Both the position numbers and the translations under genes were made by a program. DNA of 64,000 nucleotides, taken from assembly GCA_013215385.1 (NCBI GenBank), contig JABSOY010000013.1, positions 62,001 to 126,000 on the forward strand. The letters are read 5' to 3'. This document shows positions 9,024 through 16,097 of this stretch, piece by piece. Position 1 is the stretch's first letter. Each line of letters begins with the position of its first letter. The stretch comes from Colwellia sp. Its GTDB lineage: Bacteria > Pseudomonadota > Gammaproteobacteria > Enterobacterales > Alteromonadaceae. The notes under the pieces are model-generated. The model was not told the origin of the DNA and made no database searches. It saw only the letters and a program-made list of their open reading frames with translations.

Positions 9024-9299
9024 AAGGATATGAATATTTAATTGTTGTTAACCGTAAAAAATCCGAACAAATTGCAGTTCATTTCTTTTATGGACTTTAC
9101 CAACATAACAAGGCAGTTAAGCGAAAGCTGACTCTTACTCGATAAAACGGACAATATTGACGTTAGTTGCCTACTCTGCAGAGGGCTGTCATAAAGCTGG
9201 CAGAAGATTGTCATATTAATGTCTTATGTTTGTCAGAACCTATGCTAAAAAGAATGTTTAAGATAGCTTTACTTTTTAAGACTAAGGTAAGGCAATATA
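9024..9299 (+). repeat. Spacer with attC-like element
   Basis: No gene. The middle reads CCAACATAACAAGGCAGTTAAGCG (9098-9123), which resembles the left end of integron attC sites, followed by a weakly paired stretch with GACGTTAGTTGCC near 9160. Confidence 0.4.
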
Positions 9300-9791
9300 A
9301 TGAGTAAATACGTGGAACTAAATAGTAATAAAATACAGAAACTAAGAACTCAAAAGTGTTGGAGTCAGGATGAACTCGCATCCGTAAGTGGTTTAAGTAT
9401 TAGAACAATTCAACGAGTTGAAAAGGCAGGTAATGCATCTTTAGAAACGGTAAAAGCACTGGCTTCAGTTTTTGAGGTTGAACCGGCTTATTTACAAAGT
9501 TCCAAAGAGATACAGCAGGTAACTTTCAATTTTATCTGTAAACATGCATGGTTGGTCGCATTCGCGGTGTCTAGTGTGTTTTTTGGTCTTTGGATCGTTG
9601 ACATTCTGATACCAACCCTTAAAGGAGCTGATTTTAATAACCAATATGAAATTCATGGAAATTTTAGATATCTAGACTTCGGTGGTATAAGTTTTTTTGT
9701 GGGCTTTATATTTTTAGGCTTTAATGTTTTTGTTGACTTTATCAACAGTAAAAAGGTATCTAAAGGCTCGACGAAGGGAGCTGATGCTTAA
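9300..9791 (+). CDS. HTH (XRE) protein with C-terminal membrane segments
   Basis: 163 residues: a Cro/C1 helix-turn-helix at about 10-65 (IQKLRTQKCWSQDELASVSG then LSIRTIQRVEKAG), and two hydrophobic helices at about 85-105 and 130-150. Membrane-tethered HTH proteins of this build are common in Gammaproteobacteria and often act on their own promoter. The ribosome site AAGG lies about ten bases before ATG 9300. It is flanked by attC-like spacers on both sides. Confidence 0.75.
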   Translation: MSKYVELNSNKIQKLRTQKCWSQDELASVSGLSIRTIQRVEKAGNASLETVKALASVFEVEPAYLQSSKEIQQVTFNFICKHAWLVAFAVSSVFFGLWIVDILIPTLKGADFNNQYEIHGNFRYLDFGGISFFVGFIFLGFNVFVDFINSKKVSKGSTKGADA

Positions 9792-9862
9792 GTGGATAAT
9801 CTATAAACAATAACAAAATATAGTTGGATTTTATTTATTCGTCGCTTATTTAGCTAACGATT
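9792..9862 (+). repeat. Degenerate attC-like spacer
   Basis: ATAACAAAATATAGTTGG, then TCGTCGCTTATTTAGCTAACGA, similar in order to the other spacers of this region. Weak. Confidence 0.3.
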
Positions 9863-9865
9863 TTG

Positions 9866-10021
9866 TTGGCTGGGGATGATGTTTTTTATATAAATCAAGC
9901 GGATAGTTTACTTGGTTTTAGTTTGGAGGCCATTGCGGCTCTAGCCGAAAGGTTAAGTATTGGAGCTATGATTGTGCTTCTTCCCAACATTACTGCTAAA
10001 AACAATGAGCATAGTAATTAA
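9866..10021 (+). CDS. Possible small or truncated gene, 51 residues
   Basis: Open from TTG 9866 (or 9863) to TAA 10019: LAGDDVFYINQADSLLGF, then SLEAIAALAERLSIGAM and a hydrophobic IVLLPNI end. It is preceded directly by an in-frame TAG and has no good ribosome site. The amphipathic composition looks coding and resembles the tail of a longer protein. Unrecognised; it may be a cassette fragment. Confidence 0.3.
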   Translation: MAGDDVFYINQADSLLGFSLEAIAALAERLSIGAMIVLLPNITAKNNEHSN

Positions 10022-10165
10022 TGGTATATAGTAAGCGCTAAATAAAGCTAGCTGTTTTCACTCAGTTCAATATGGTAACCAGCAATGACTTGTTGTTTAA
10101 GCGGGGGGATTTTACGCACGCGGTATGAAGTGCTTTATACCTTCCAAATATTTAATAAGAATTTA

Positions 10166-10516
10166 ATGAGTAAAGTTATGCGACCAAAACTTAAAAAGGC
10201 TTACTGTTTTGAAATGAAAGAGGCTATTCGTTTTTATAAATTAAATGAGTTTGATTCTGCATTTTATCATTTAGAACGAGCTCATATTCTTGGTCAACGT
10301 TCTATTATTCCCCATACAAAATCCCACTGGTGGATGCTTAAAGTTGCTTTCAAGAGGCATGATTTCAAGGAAGTTATTGGGCAGGTAACCAGAATTATAG
10401 CATCAGTATTGTTTTCCAAAATTTGGGTTCCAACAGGGAATACTGGCGGAGCTAATGTTAATCCATTGAAGCCAATGCCTGTCCCTGAAGATTTACATAA
10501 AATTATGAGTGAGTAA
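10166..10516 (+). CDS. DUF3703 family protein
   Basis: 116 residues from ATG 10166; an upstream ATG at 10085 would add a low-complexity leader that looks like spacer DNA and is not preferred. The sequence contains the family landmarks FYHLERAHILGQRS, HTKSHWWMLKVAFKRHDF, and WVPTGNTGGANVNPLKPMPVPEDL. DUF3703 is a small soluble family of unknown function with conserved histidines (HLERAH, HTKSHW) that could bind metal. It is found next to metal-resistance genes in some genomes, but no such gene is adjacent here. Confidence 0.85.
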   Translation: MSKVMRPKLKKAYCFEMKEAIRFYKLNEFDSAFYHLERAHILGQRSIIPHTKSHWWMLKVAFKRHDFKEVIGQVTRIIASVLFSKIWVPTGNTGGANVNPLKPMPVPEDLHKIMSE

Positions 10517-10608
10517 AAATCACTTAACAACAAAAATAACAGTAGGCTAGCTTCGTAACTTGAAATCACAGCCAACGATTTTTAGCCGCTTAGTAGGGCA
10601 TTATCTAA
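10517..10608 (+). repeat. attC-like site after the DUF3703 gene
   Basis: Left part TTAACAACAAAAATAACAG; right part CCAACGATTTTTAGCC then GCTTAGTAGGGCATTATC, very close to the CGCCTAAGTAGGCGTTAG right arm of the clear minus-strand attC at 60382-60478. This supports both being integron sites. Confidence 0.55.
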
Positions 10609-10620
10609 TTAGGAGTTAAA

Positions 10621-10983
10621 TTGAGTTCACGTTTTAATAAAAAGTCTCTGATTCGCTGGAAAGTTTATATAGATCGCTCGAAAATGTATATTGGATATGT
10701 ACAGTTTTTATTGATAATCTTTGTTTTTATCAAGTCATTGGGTGATAACCCGGTAACAGAATTTGTATTTACTAGCCCGATGATTGCAGTACCTGTCATT
10801 TTAATAATATTCGTTATTATCTCGTTGGCAATTGGATATCTTGATTCTAGACTTGGATTTCGGGAAGAAGAAATAAGAAACCATTCGAAATCTAATCCAG
10901 TATTAATGGATATTCAAAAGTCCCTTAAAGAGTTAAATGAGAAAATTGCACAAATGGAACAAGGTAAAAAAAGTAATCGTTAG
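10621..10983 (+). CDS. Small membrane protein of unknown function
   Basis: 120 residues starting at TTG 10621, supported by AGGAG at 10611-10615. A basic N-terminus (KKSLIRWKVYIDRSK) precedes two transmembrane helices (about 24-42 and 55-78), then a charged, probably coiled-coil tail (MDIQKSLKELNEKIAQME). No family recognised. Flanked by attC-like spacers, consistent with a gene cassette. Confidence 0.65.
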   Translation: MSSRFNKKSLIRWKVYIDRSKMYIGYVQFLLIIFVFIKSLGDNPVTEFVFTSPMIAVPVILIIFVIISLAIGYLDSRLGFREEEIRNHSKSNPVLMDIQKSLKELNEKIAQMEQGKKSNR

Positions 10984-11095
10984 GCATGATAAATAATAAA
11001 CCACGCGAGAGCGGAATTCACAGCTAGAAATCTGCTCTGTGTTCGACATTTTTTTCTCTAACATATAACCTCTTATTGAGATGGTTATAAATACA
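10984..11095 (+). repeat. attC-like spacer
   Basis: Ends with TAACATATAACCTCTTATTGAGATGGTTAT, in which TAACC and GGTTA can pair around a short loop. The position between two cassette-sized genes and the ATTTTTTTC block match the other spacers. Confidence 0.4.
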
Positions 11096-11106
11096 AGGAA
11101 GTTTCA

Positions 11107-11583
11107 ATGATGAAAAGTAATATTGCTATTATAATCACTACTCTTATTTTGATTGGCTGTGCATCAACAAAAGTGCAGAATGAGTATTCTGACTTATCCG
11201 TTACTGATAATGAAATTCACTCTTCGAAATGGAGTCAACTAAATCGATTTCCTGCTCGGTATCCATCACAAGCTGCGATGAAGTCTATTGAAGGTTGCGC
11301 AACCATTGAATACGTCATCACACCCCAAAATGAAATTAAAGACATAAATGTAATAGCTGCAACTAACCAACATTTTGCTAAAGCGGCTGAAAATGTAATT
11401 AAAAAATGGAAATGGTCAGAACTACCTAAAAGTATTGTCACCCAACCAGTCAAAACACAAACTCGATTTGATTTTTGTTTTGACAAAACTAATCAGCCTT
11501 GTTCGTCTATTGAACCCAAATATTCATGCCCAAGTAAAGACATTATCTATTCAACGGGTATGCGTATGAAAGTCAGTGGCTAA
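11107..11583 (+). CDS. Lipoprotein with TonB C-terminal-like domain
   Basis: 158 residues with a lipobox LIGC (C18 or so) after a short signal. Residues about 50-125 match a TonB_C fold: RYPSQAAMKSIEGCATIEYVI, IKDINVIAATNQHFAKAAENVIKKWKW. There is no proline-rich linker or N-terminal membrane helix, so it is not an energy transducer itself. Lone TonB-C lipoproteins are common in Alteromonadales and of unknown role. Ribosome site AAGGAA precedes ATG 11107. A second, divergent member is at 58095 in the other cassette array. Confidence 0.75.
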   Translation: MMKSNIAIIITTLILIGCASTKVQNEYSDLSVTDNEIHSSKWSQLNRFPARYPSQAAMKSIEGCATIEYVITPQNEIKDINVIAATNQHFAKAAENVIKKWKWSELPKSIVTQPVKTQTRFDFCFDKTNQPCSSIEPKYSCPSKDIIYSTGMRMKVSG

Positions 11584-11589
11584 TGTATA

Positions 11590-11687
11590 TTTAATAACTG
11601 CTAAACAAAGGTGAAATCCCGTTAGATTTTACCTTTCGGTACTATTATAGCTAACTATAAAAAGCCTTAATTGAGCGTTAGCATATC
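11590..11687 (+). repeat. attC-like site with strong hairpin
   Basis: A stem AAAGGT-AAATC pairs with GATTT-ACCTTT at 11607-11636, followed by CTAACTATAAAAAGCC and TTAATTGAGCGTTAGC (core GTTAGC at 11677-11682). Layout and core fit a cassette attC. Confidence 0.55.
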
Positions 11688-11697
11688 TAAGGATGTT

Positions 11698-12183
11698 ATG
11701 TTAAAACTGCGTTTCACCATACTCAAAGACGTACTGTTTTATGGGATACTTTGCTATCTTTCAACTAAGGTAATTAAGGCACTTTATATATTTACTCATA
11801 ATTTCTTTGAAGAAAAACATTGGAGTTATTCATTATTATTTAGAAATTTTCATATTGATAAAAATATAAATAATTTAATGTCGCCAATTATTTATGCGCC
11901 CGTGATTGAAACATTAATTTTTTGTACACTAATATTTTTTGTTTGCAAAAAAGTAAAGCTATTGGGCTGGCCATTTATTTTAGTCAGTGCTGCTTTATTT
12001 TCACCTTACCACCTTGTACGAGATGGCGCTGGTAGCCTTACTTTAATGTACACTTTTTCCGGTGGATTAATTTTCGCTCATCTCTATAACCGGCAATATA
12101 TACGTACTAAGTTACAATCTTATGCATATTTTTCTACGGTATTGGCGCACTCGATTTCTAATTTGTTTACGGTATATTTGTAG
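11698..12183 (+). CDS. CPBP-like intramembrane protease, short form
   Basis: ATG 11698 is chosen because AAGGA at 11689-11693 precedes it; a TTG at 11671 lies within the attC-like spacer. The 161-residue product has four to five hydrophobic segments. CPBP motifs are recognisable but reduced: the glutamate in APVIETLIFC, the histidine in LFSPYHLV and the HxxxN pattern in LAHSISNLF. The usual EExxxR is reduced to a single glutamate, so activity is uncertain. Abi-type CPBP proteins can act in immunity to bacteriocins; here this is inference only. Confidence 0.7.
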   Translation: MLKLRFTILKDVLFYGILCYLSTKVIKALYIFTHNFFEEKHWSYSLLFRNFHIDKNINNLMSPIIYAPVIETLIFCTLIFFVCKKVKLLGWPFILVSAALFSPYHLVRDGAGSLTLMYTFSGGLIFAHLYNRQYIRTKLQSYAYFSTVLAHSISNLFTVYL

Positions 12184-12276
12184 AGTAAGGCAAACAAGTA
12201 CTTTAAAAAGAGCAATAAAAGTTGGTTGTAATCGTTTCATCAACTATGTTTTTGTCGCTTAATTGAACATTAGGAC
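12184..12276 (+). repeat. attC-like site
   Basis: Left part AAACAAGTACTTTAAAAAGAGC, right part TTGTCGCTTAATTGAACATTAGGAC, the latter aligning with TTAATTGAGCGTTAGC of the preceding spacer. Typical length and order for attC. Confidence 0.45.
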
Positions 12277-12293
12277 TATTTAGGATTTTTATT

Positions 12294-12751
12294 ATGTATA
12301 AACATAATGGTGTATATTTTGATTTTCCTGAATCTTGGGAAGTGGTTGACGATGATGGTGACGATATTATCAGGGCAATAACGATTGAATGTCCTAATAA
12401 TGGTTTTTATACGATGGATATTTACAATTCAGCACAAGCGCCTTCGATAGAGAAATATATAACAGGTGCTTTAAAGTATTTTACTAAAGAATTACCTTTT
12501 GGTTGTAAAGTGATTAATGAGTCTACTCAGCAAGTTGAAAAAGCTATTTATCAAAATTTAGAAATCGAAGGCTTAAGAGTGGAATTCACCGTCAGAACTT
12601 TATTTCGTAAAAAAATAGATATATAAATAGTTACTTCAGCGTACATTCTGGCAATAAAGTTAGTATTATATCTAGTCAATATCCCGTAGAAAATGCTGTT
12701 AAGTCACAGTCAGGTTTTAACAAAATACTTGCTAGTTACCGTTTGGTTTAA
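12294..12751 (+). pseudogene. DcrB/DUF1795-like gene with a frameshift in an A-run
   Basis: The frame starts MYKHNGVYFDFPESWEVV and stops early at 12626 just after RTLFRKK. Immediately beyond, the +1 frame continues in the same style (NSYFSVHSGNKVSIIS, then QYPVENAVKSQSGFNKILAS) to a TAA at 12749. The switch point is a run of seven A at about 12609-12615; eight A would join both halves into a product of about 152 residues. It could be a pseudogene, a base-calling error or a slippery programmed shift. The YFDFPESW segment and length recall DcrB-like cytosolic or periplasmic proteins, a weak assignment. Confidence 0.55.
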
Positions 12752-12769
12752 ATAGTTTTAAGTTATTCA

Positions 12770-12882
12770 GTCGGATGTTGGACAGTCGTTTTACAAGCCT
12801 ATCTGCTGCGTTGCTTTCAATTCCAATAGTTTACTATTACCCATTAAGCGCCTTGCCATTAGGTGTTAAACTCGTCTTAAAT
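12770..12882 (+). repeat. attC-like spacer, last of the plus-strand array
   Basis: CCATTAAGCGCCTTGCCATTAGG then GTGTTAAAC, again ending in the perfect core GTTAAAC as at 7548-7668. After this point the genes are ordinary chromosomal ones. Confidence 0.45.
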
Positions 12883-12934
12883 TCCCGTACTTTAAATAAT
12901 TACGGGTATATAAATACGAAATAAGCAGGAAAGT

Positions 12935-13831
12935 ATGTACCCCATTGAATATAGTGAACCAGTTTTTCGTCCACCAAGCGAGTGGAAAAGTTTAATTTTA
13001 CAAGTTACCAATGGTTGCTCTTGGAACCGATGTTCCTTTTGCGATATGTATACGGCAGAAAATAAAAAATTCAGACCGAAAAAAACGGATGATATCGAAC
13101 AAGAGATATTAAAAGTTATACAATCTGGCTTACCTGTTGGTCGGGTGTTTTTAGCTGACGGCGACGCAATGATGCTGCCGTTTAAGCGACTAAAAGAAAT
13201 TCTTGAGCTGATTAAAAAATATTTACCGCAAGTTACTCGTGTATCAAGTTATTGTTTACCAAGAAACTTAACCAATAAAACCGTAGAGCAACTTACCGAA
13301 TTACGTGCTTTGGGCTTATCCTTGATGTATGTTGGCTGTGAAAGTGGTGACGATGAAGTTTTACAGTTAATTGAAAAAGGCGAAACCTACCAAAGCTCAT
13401 TAGTCGCACTGAATAAAATTAAACAAGCGGGCATGAAAAGCTCAGTGATGATTTTAAACGGATTAGGTGGTCCTGAATTATCACAACAACATGCGATTAA
13501 TTCAGCAAAATTAATGAATGAAGCACAGCCAGACTACTTATCTACCTTGGTGGTCAGCTTCCCTTTAGGGCAAGAGCGTTTTGCAAAAAACTTTCCAGAA
13601 CATCAACCTTTCCGCCTGTTAAATCAACAAGAGTTATTTCATGAAATGAAAGTTTTATTGTCGGAACTCGAATTAGATAAAACTATTTTCAGGTCTGATC
13701 ATGCTTCAAATTATTTGGTCTTGAAAGGGGTTTTAGGTAAAGATAAAGACAAGCTAGTAAATACAGTGCAAATGGCGATAGAAAAATCTAAACATATCCC
13801 TATTCGTCAAGAGTGGCAGAGAGGATTATAA
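12935..13831 (+). CDS. Radical SAM protein
   Basis: 298 residues. The iron-sulfur cluster cysteines are C28, C33 and C36 in NGCSWNRCSFCDMY, a C-x4-C-x2-C variant known from one radical SAM subgroup, not the classic CxxxCxxC. A GGE-like SAM segment is replaced by VGRVFLADGDAMMLP, and YVGCESGDDEVLQLIEKGET follows as in Elp3/MiaB/YgiQ-type enzymes. There is no extra cluster domain or B12 domain, so the substrate is unknown. The gene has its own terminator downstream and no operon partner. Confidence 0.85.
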   Translation: MYPIEYSEPVFRPPSEWKSLILQVTNGCSWNRCSFCDMYTAENKKFRPKKTDDIEQEILKVIQSGLPVGRVFLADGDAMMLPFKRLKEILELIKKYLPQVTRVSSYCLPRNLTNKTVEQLTELRALGLSLMYVGCESGDDEVLQLIEKGETYQSSLVALNKIKQAGMKSSVMILNGLGGPELSQQHAINSAKLMNEAQPDYLSTLVVSFPLGQERFAKNFPEHQPFRLLNQQELFHEMKVLLSELELDKTIFRSDHASNYLVLKGVLGKDKDKLVNTVQMAIEKSKHIPIRQEWQRGL

Positions 13832-13879
13832 GTAGGCTTATTTAACATTTAGCTTAATATAAAAGTGCTTAATTTCAGC

Positions 13880-13905
13880 AAGGCTATTCAAGAATAGCCT
13901 TTTAA
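13880..13905 (+). terminator. Rho-independent terminator after the radical SAM gene
   Basis: AAGGCTATTC pairs with GAATAGCCTT around a one- to three-base loop, followed by TTAATTGTTTTTT. Confidence 0.75.
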
Positions 13906-14354
13906 TTGTTTTTTCGTTATGACAGGTTTATTCAGGCGGCAAGTAAAGTGCTTAAATACGGTGCTAAGCAAGTTGAAGATAATGAAAAGGTCGACTCAGA
14001 GCAGGAAAGGGCAGCCACAAGAGTCGCGCCAGTAATAAAACAATGCCTAGCCATATATTTATCAAGGTTGAACGCAAGCAAGTTCAACTGACTTTGACCG
14101 AGATTAGTTGTTTAGAAGCCTATGGTAATTATGTCAAAGTTTGGCGCTCAGACCAAAGCTTGTTACCCCCCAGAACCTTGACTAGCTTTGCTGAAACCTT
14201 GCCGAAAGGGCAGTTTATTCGCATTCATAAATCTGTCATTGTTCAACTAAGCTTTGTCGACTTTATTGAAGGTAATAGTTTACACCTAAAAGATGGCCAG
14301 ACGTTTTCGATTGGTAAACAAAATAAAGACAGCTTGCGGCAAGCATTAGCGTAA
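13903..14354 (+). pseudogene. Remnant of a LytTR response regulator
   Basis: Two frames encode successive pieces of one protein. From about 13906 the frame reads FRYDRFIQAASKVLKYGAKQ, the typical end of a receiver domain and linker. From about 14043 a shifted frame reads a full LytTR DNA-binding domain (IFIKVERKQVQLTLTEISCL, EAYGNYVKVW, FIRIHKSVIV). The phosphoacceptor half of the receiver is missing, and the join needs a one-base shift near 14030-14045. The LytTR part alone (103 residues, ATG 14043) could still be translated. An intact LytTR regulator is at 23828, a possible source paralogue. Confidence 0.65.
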
Positions 14355-14481
14355 TTTCAGTTCAAGTCAGTATTTTGATAAAATAGGCAGGTGAAGTGAC
14401 TGCGCTTCTTTCTTGCTCGACAAATTTATATTTGATATGTTTTTTGGTTTACAGCTAGATGCCAATCACTGATTTCCTTTG

Positions 14482-15687
14482 TCATTTTTGTAATTCAACA
14501 GCGCTAGTAAAGTTTAATATTAATTTAGCGCCAGCTTTATACTCTTTGTCGAGGGATAAATAACCATGCTGCTTACGTGCAAAGTCGCCGCATAAACTTA
14601 GCCCTAAACCATGACCTGACTCTCCTTGAGTGCCAAAGTGACTGGCGACACAATTTTTAAATAAGGCGTCTTGTATCTCAAGAGGAACGCCTTTTCCTGT
14701 ATCGGTTATAGTCAACTGAACTAGGCCATCGACAGTCTGAGTTTCAATGGTTATATTTCCTTGCTCTGGTGTGTATTTAATGGCGTTTGCCAGTAAGTTA
14801 CGAATAATGGTTTTAGTTAAATTAGCATCCGCCATGGCGACAACACCTTCATTTATTAGGTGCTTGATATTTATTTTTTTTAAGCTAAAACTTTCTTCCA
14901 TAAAATCTAGGGTCTCTATAATTAATGGATCTAAAAGCGTCGCTTTTAACTCAAGCTGAATCGCCCCTAATTGGTTACGAGACCATTGCAATATTTCGTC
15001 TAATAACTGATAAACCTTTAAGGATGAGTCTAAAATTCCATCGGCCATTTTTGCTATTAATTCGGGTTTAAGGGTCACAGAATTTTGATGAAGCACTCTC
15101 GACAGCCCTAAAATTCCATTGAAAGGGGAGCGTAAATCATGAGACAAAGCGGCCAATATTTGCTTGTGGTTTTTTTGCATTCTCTGTAAATGACGATTAT
15201 GAAGCCTCAGCTCTAATTGACTAATGACTTGTTTGGCCAAAGTTTTTAATGCTAATAGTTGTTTTTTATCTAGTTTTTTAGGTTCGGTATCAATGACACA
15301 TAAGGTGCCTATAGGCATACCACATGAGCTGACAAGTGGCGCGCCTGCATAAAATCTAATGTCCGGCGACCCCGTCACAAGAGGATTGTCGGCAAAGCGT
15401 TTGTCTGCAGAAGCGTCGGGTATTTCAAACACTTGGTCTTGCAAAATAGTATGTGAACAAAAGGCTATTTCTCTTGGGGTCTGCGGAGCATCAAGGCCAA
15501 CGCGTGATTTAAACCACTGACGATCTTTATCGACCAGGGAGATAAGAGATATAGAAGTACCACAAATGGCACTGGCTAGCTGCGTTAGCTCATCCAGCGC
15601 TTTTTCGTCTTCAGTATCCAATACTTCGTACCGTAAAAGCTCTTCAATACGTTGAGGTTCTTGGGGGTGCAGCTCAGCACTTATCAT
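14482..15687 (-). CDS. GAF-domain sensor histidine kinase
   Basis: 401 residues and no membrane segment, so cytosolic. An N-terminal GAF domain occupies about 15-165 (SISLISLVDKDRQWFKSRVG, REIAFCSHTIL, FYAGAPLVSS, IGTLCVIDTEP). The HisKA box ALSHDLRSPFNGILGLS has the phospho-histidine at H183, and the HATPase lobe shows NLLANAIKYTPEQG, DTGKGVP and GHGLGLSLC. The phospho-partner is not adjacent; the neighbouring LytTR gene is broken, and HisKA kinases do not usually pair with LytTR proteins. The GAF type with the SRVGLD segment is common in phytochrome-like or redox sensors, but no chromophore cysteine is evident. Confidence 0.88.
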   Translation of the reverse strand: MISAELHPQEPQRIEELLRYEVLDTEDEKALDELTQLASAICGTSISLISLVDKDRQWFKSRVGLDAPQTPREIAFCSHTILQDQVFEIPDASADKRFADNPLVTGSPDIRFYAGAPLVSSCGMPIGTLCVIDTEPKKLDKKQLLALKTLAKQVISQLELRLHNRHLQRMQKNHKQILAALSHDLRSPFNGILGLSRVLHQNSVTLKPELIAKMADGILDSSLKVYQLLDEILQWSRNQLGAIQLELKATLLDPLIIETLDFMEESFSLKKINIKHLINEGVVAMADANLTKTIIRNLLANAIKYTPEQGNITIETQTVDGLVQLTITDTGKGVPLEIQDALFKNCVASHFGTQGESGHGLGLSLCGDFARKQHGYLSLDKEYKAGAKLILNFTSAVELQK

Positions 15688-16097
15688 AATAATAAATTTT
15701 TTAGAAGGTATTAATCAAGCTTAGCCGACAAACAGCCCATTAGCTGTGATATTTTCGATTAGAATTTATTAGTTATAGCCTAGATTAACGGCTTTAACTT
15801 ACTGTATTTAATGCTATCGGGGCATGGGGATTGGTGTATCTAATTAGCAAGTCACTTTAGTCTATTTTATTACACTAGTTTCGCGCTAAGAAGATTAATA
15901 TAAAGCAATAGACCTATATAGCTCTGCTAGGGTACATTACCCGGACGTTAACTTACGTTTAAGTCTAAGTCTAAGTCTATTACTTTTGTTTGTATCTTTA
16001 TAAACAAATATTTTACTTTCCTGTGATCAGTAATCTAGATTGAAAGATAATTATCAAGGCCCTGCGCATCAATTTATCTTTCCTAGCAGTTTATCGC
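15688..16097. other. Intergenic region
   Basis: About 410 bases between the histidine kinase and mltD, both on the minus strand. No gene. A short tandem repeat, three copies of AAGTCT, lies at about 15959-15977. It must contain the kinase promoter near 15690-15780. Confidence 0.4.

Noticed and set aside
15959..15977. AAGTCT triple repeat as a CRISPR or iteron
   Set aside because: Three copies of six bases without spacers or replication genes; a simple tandem repeat only.
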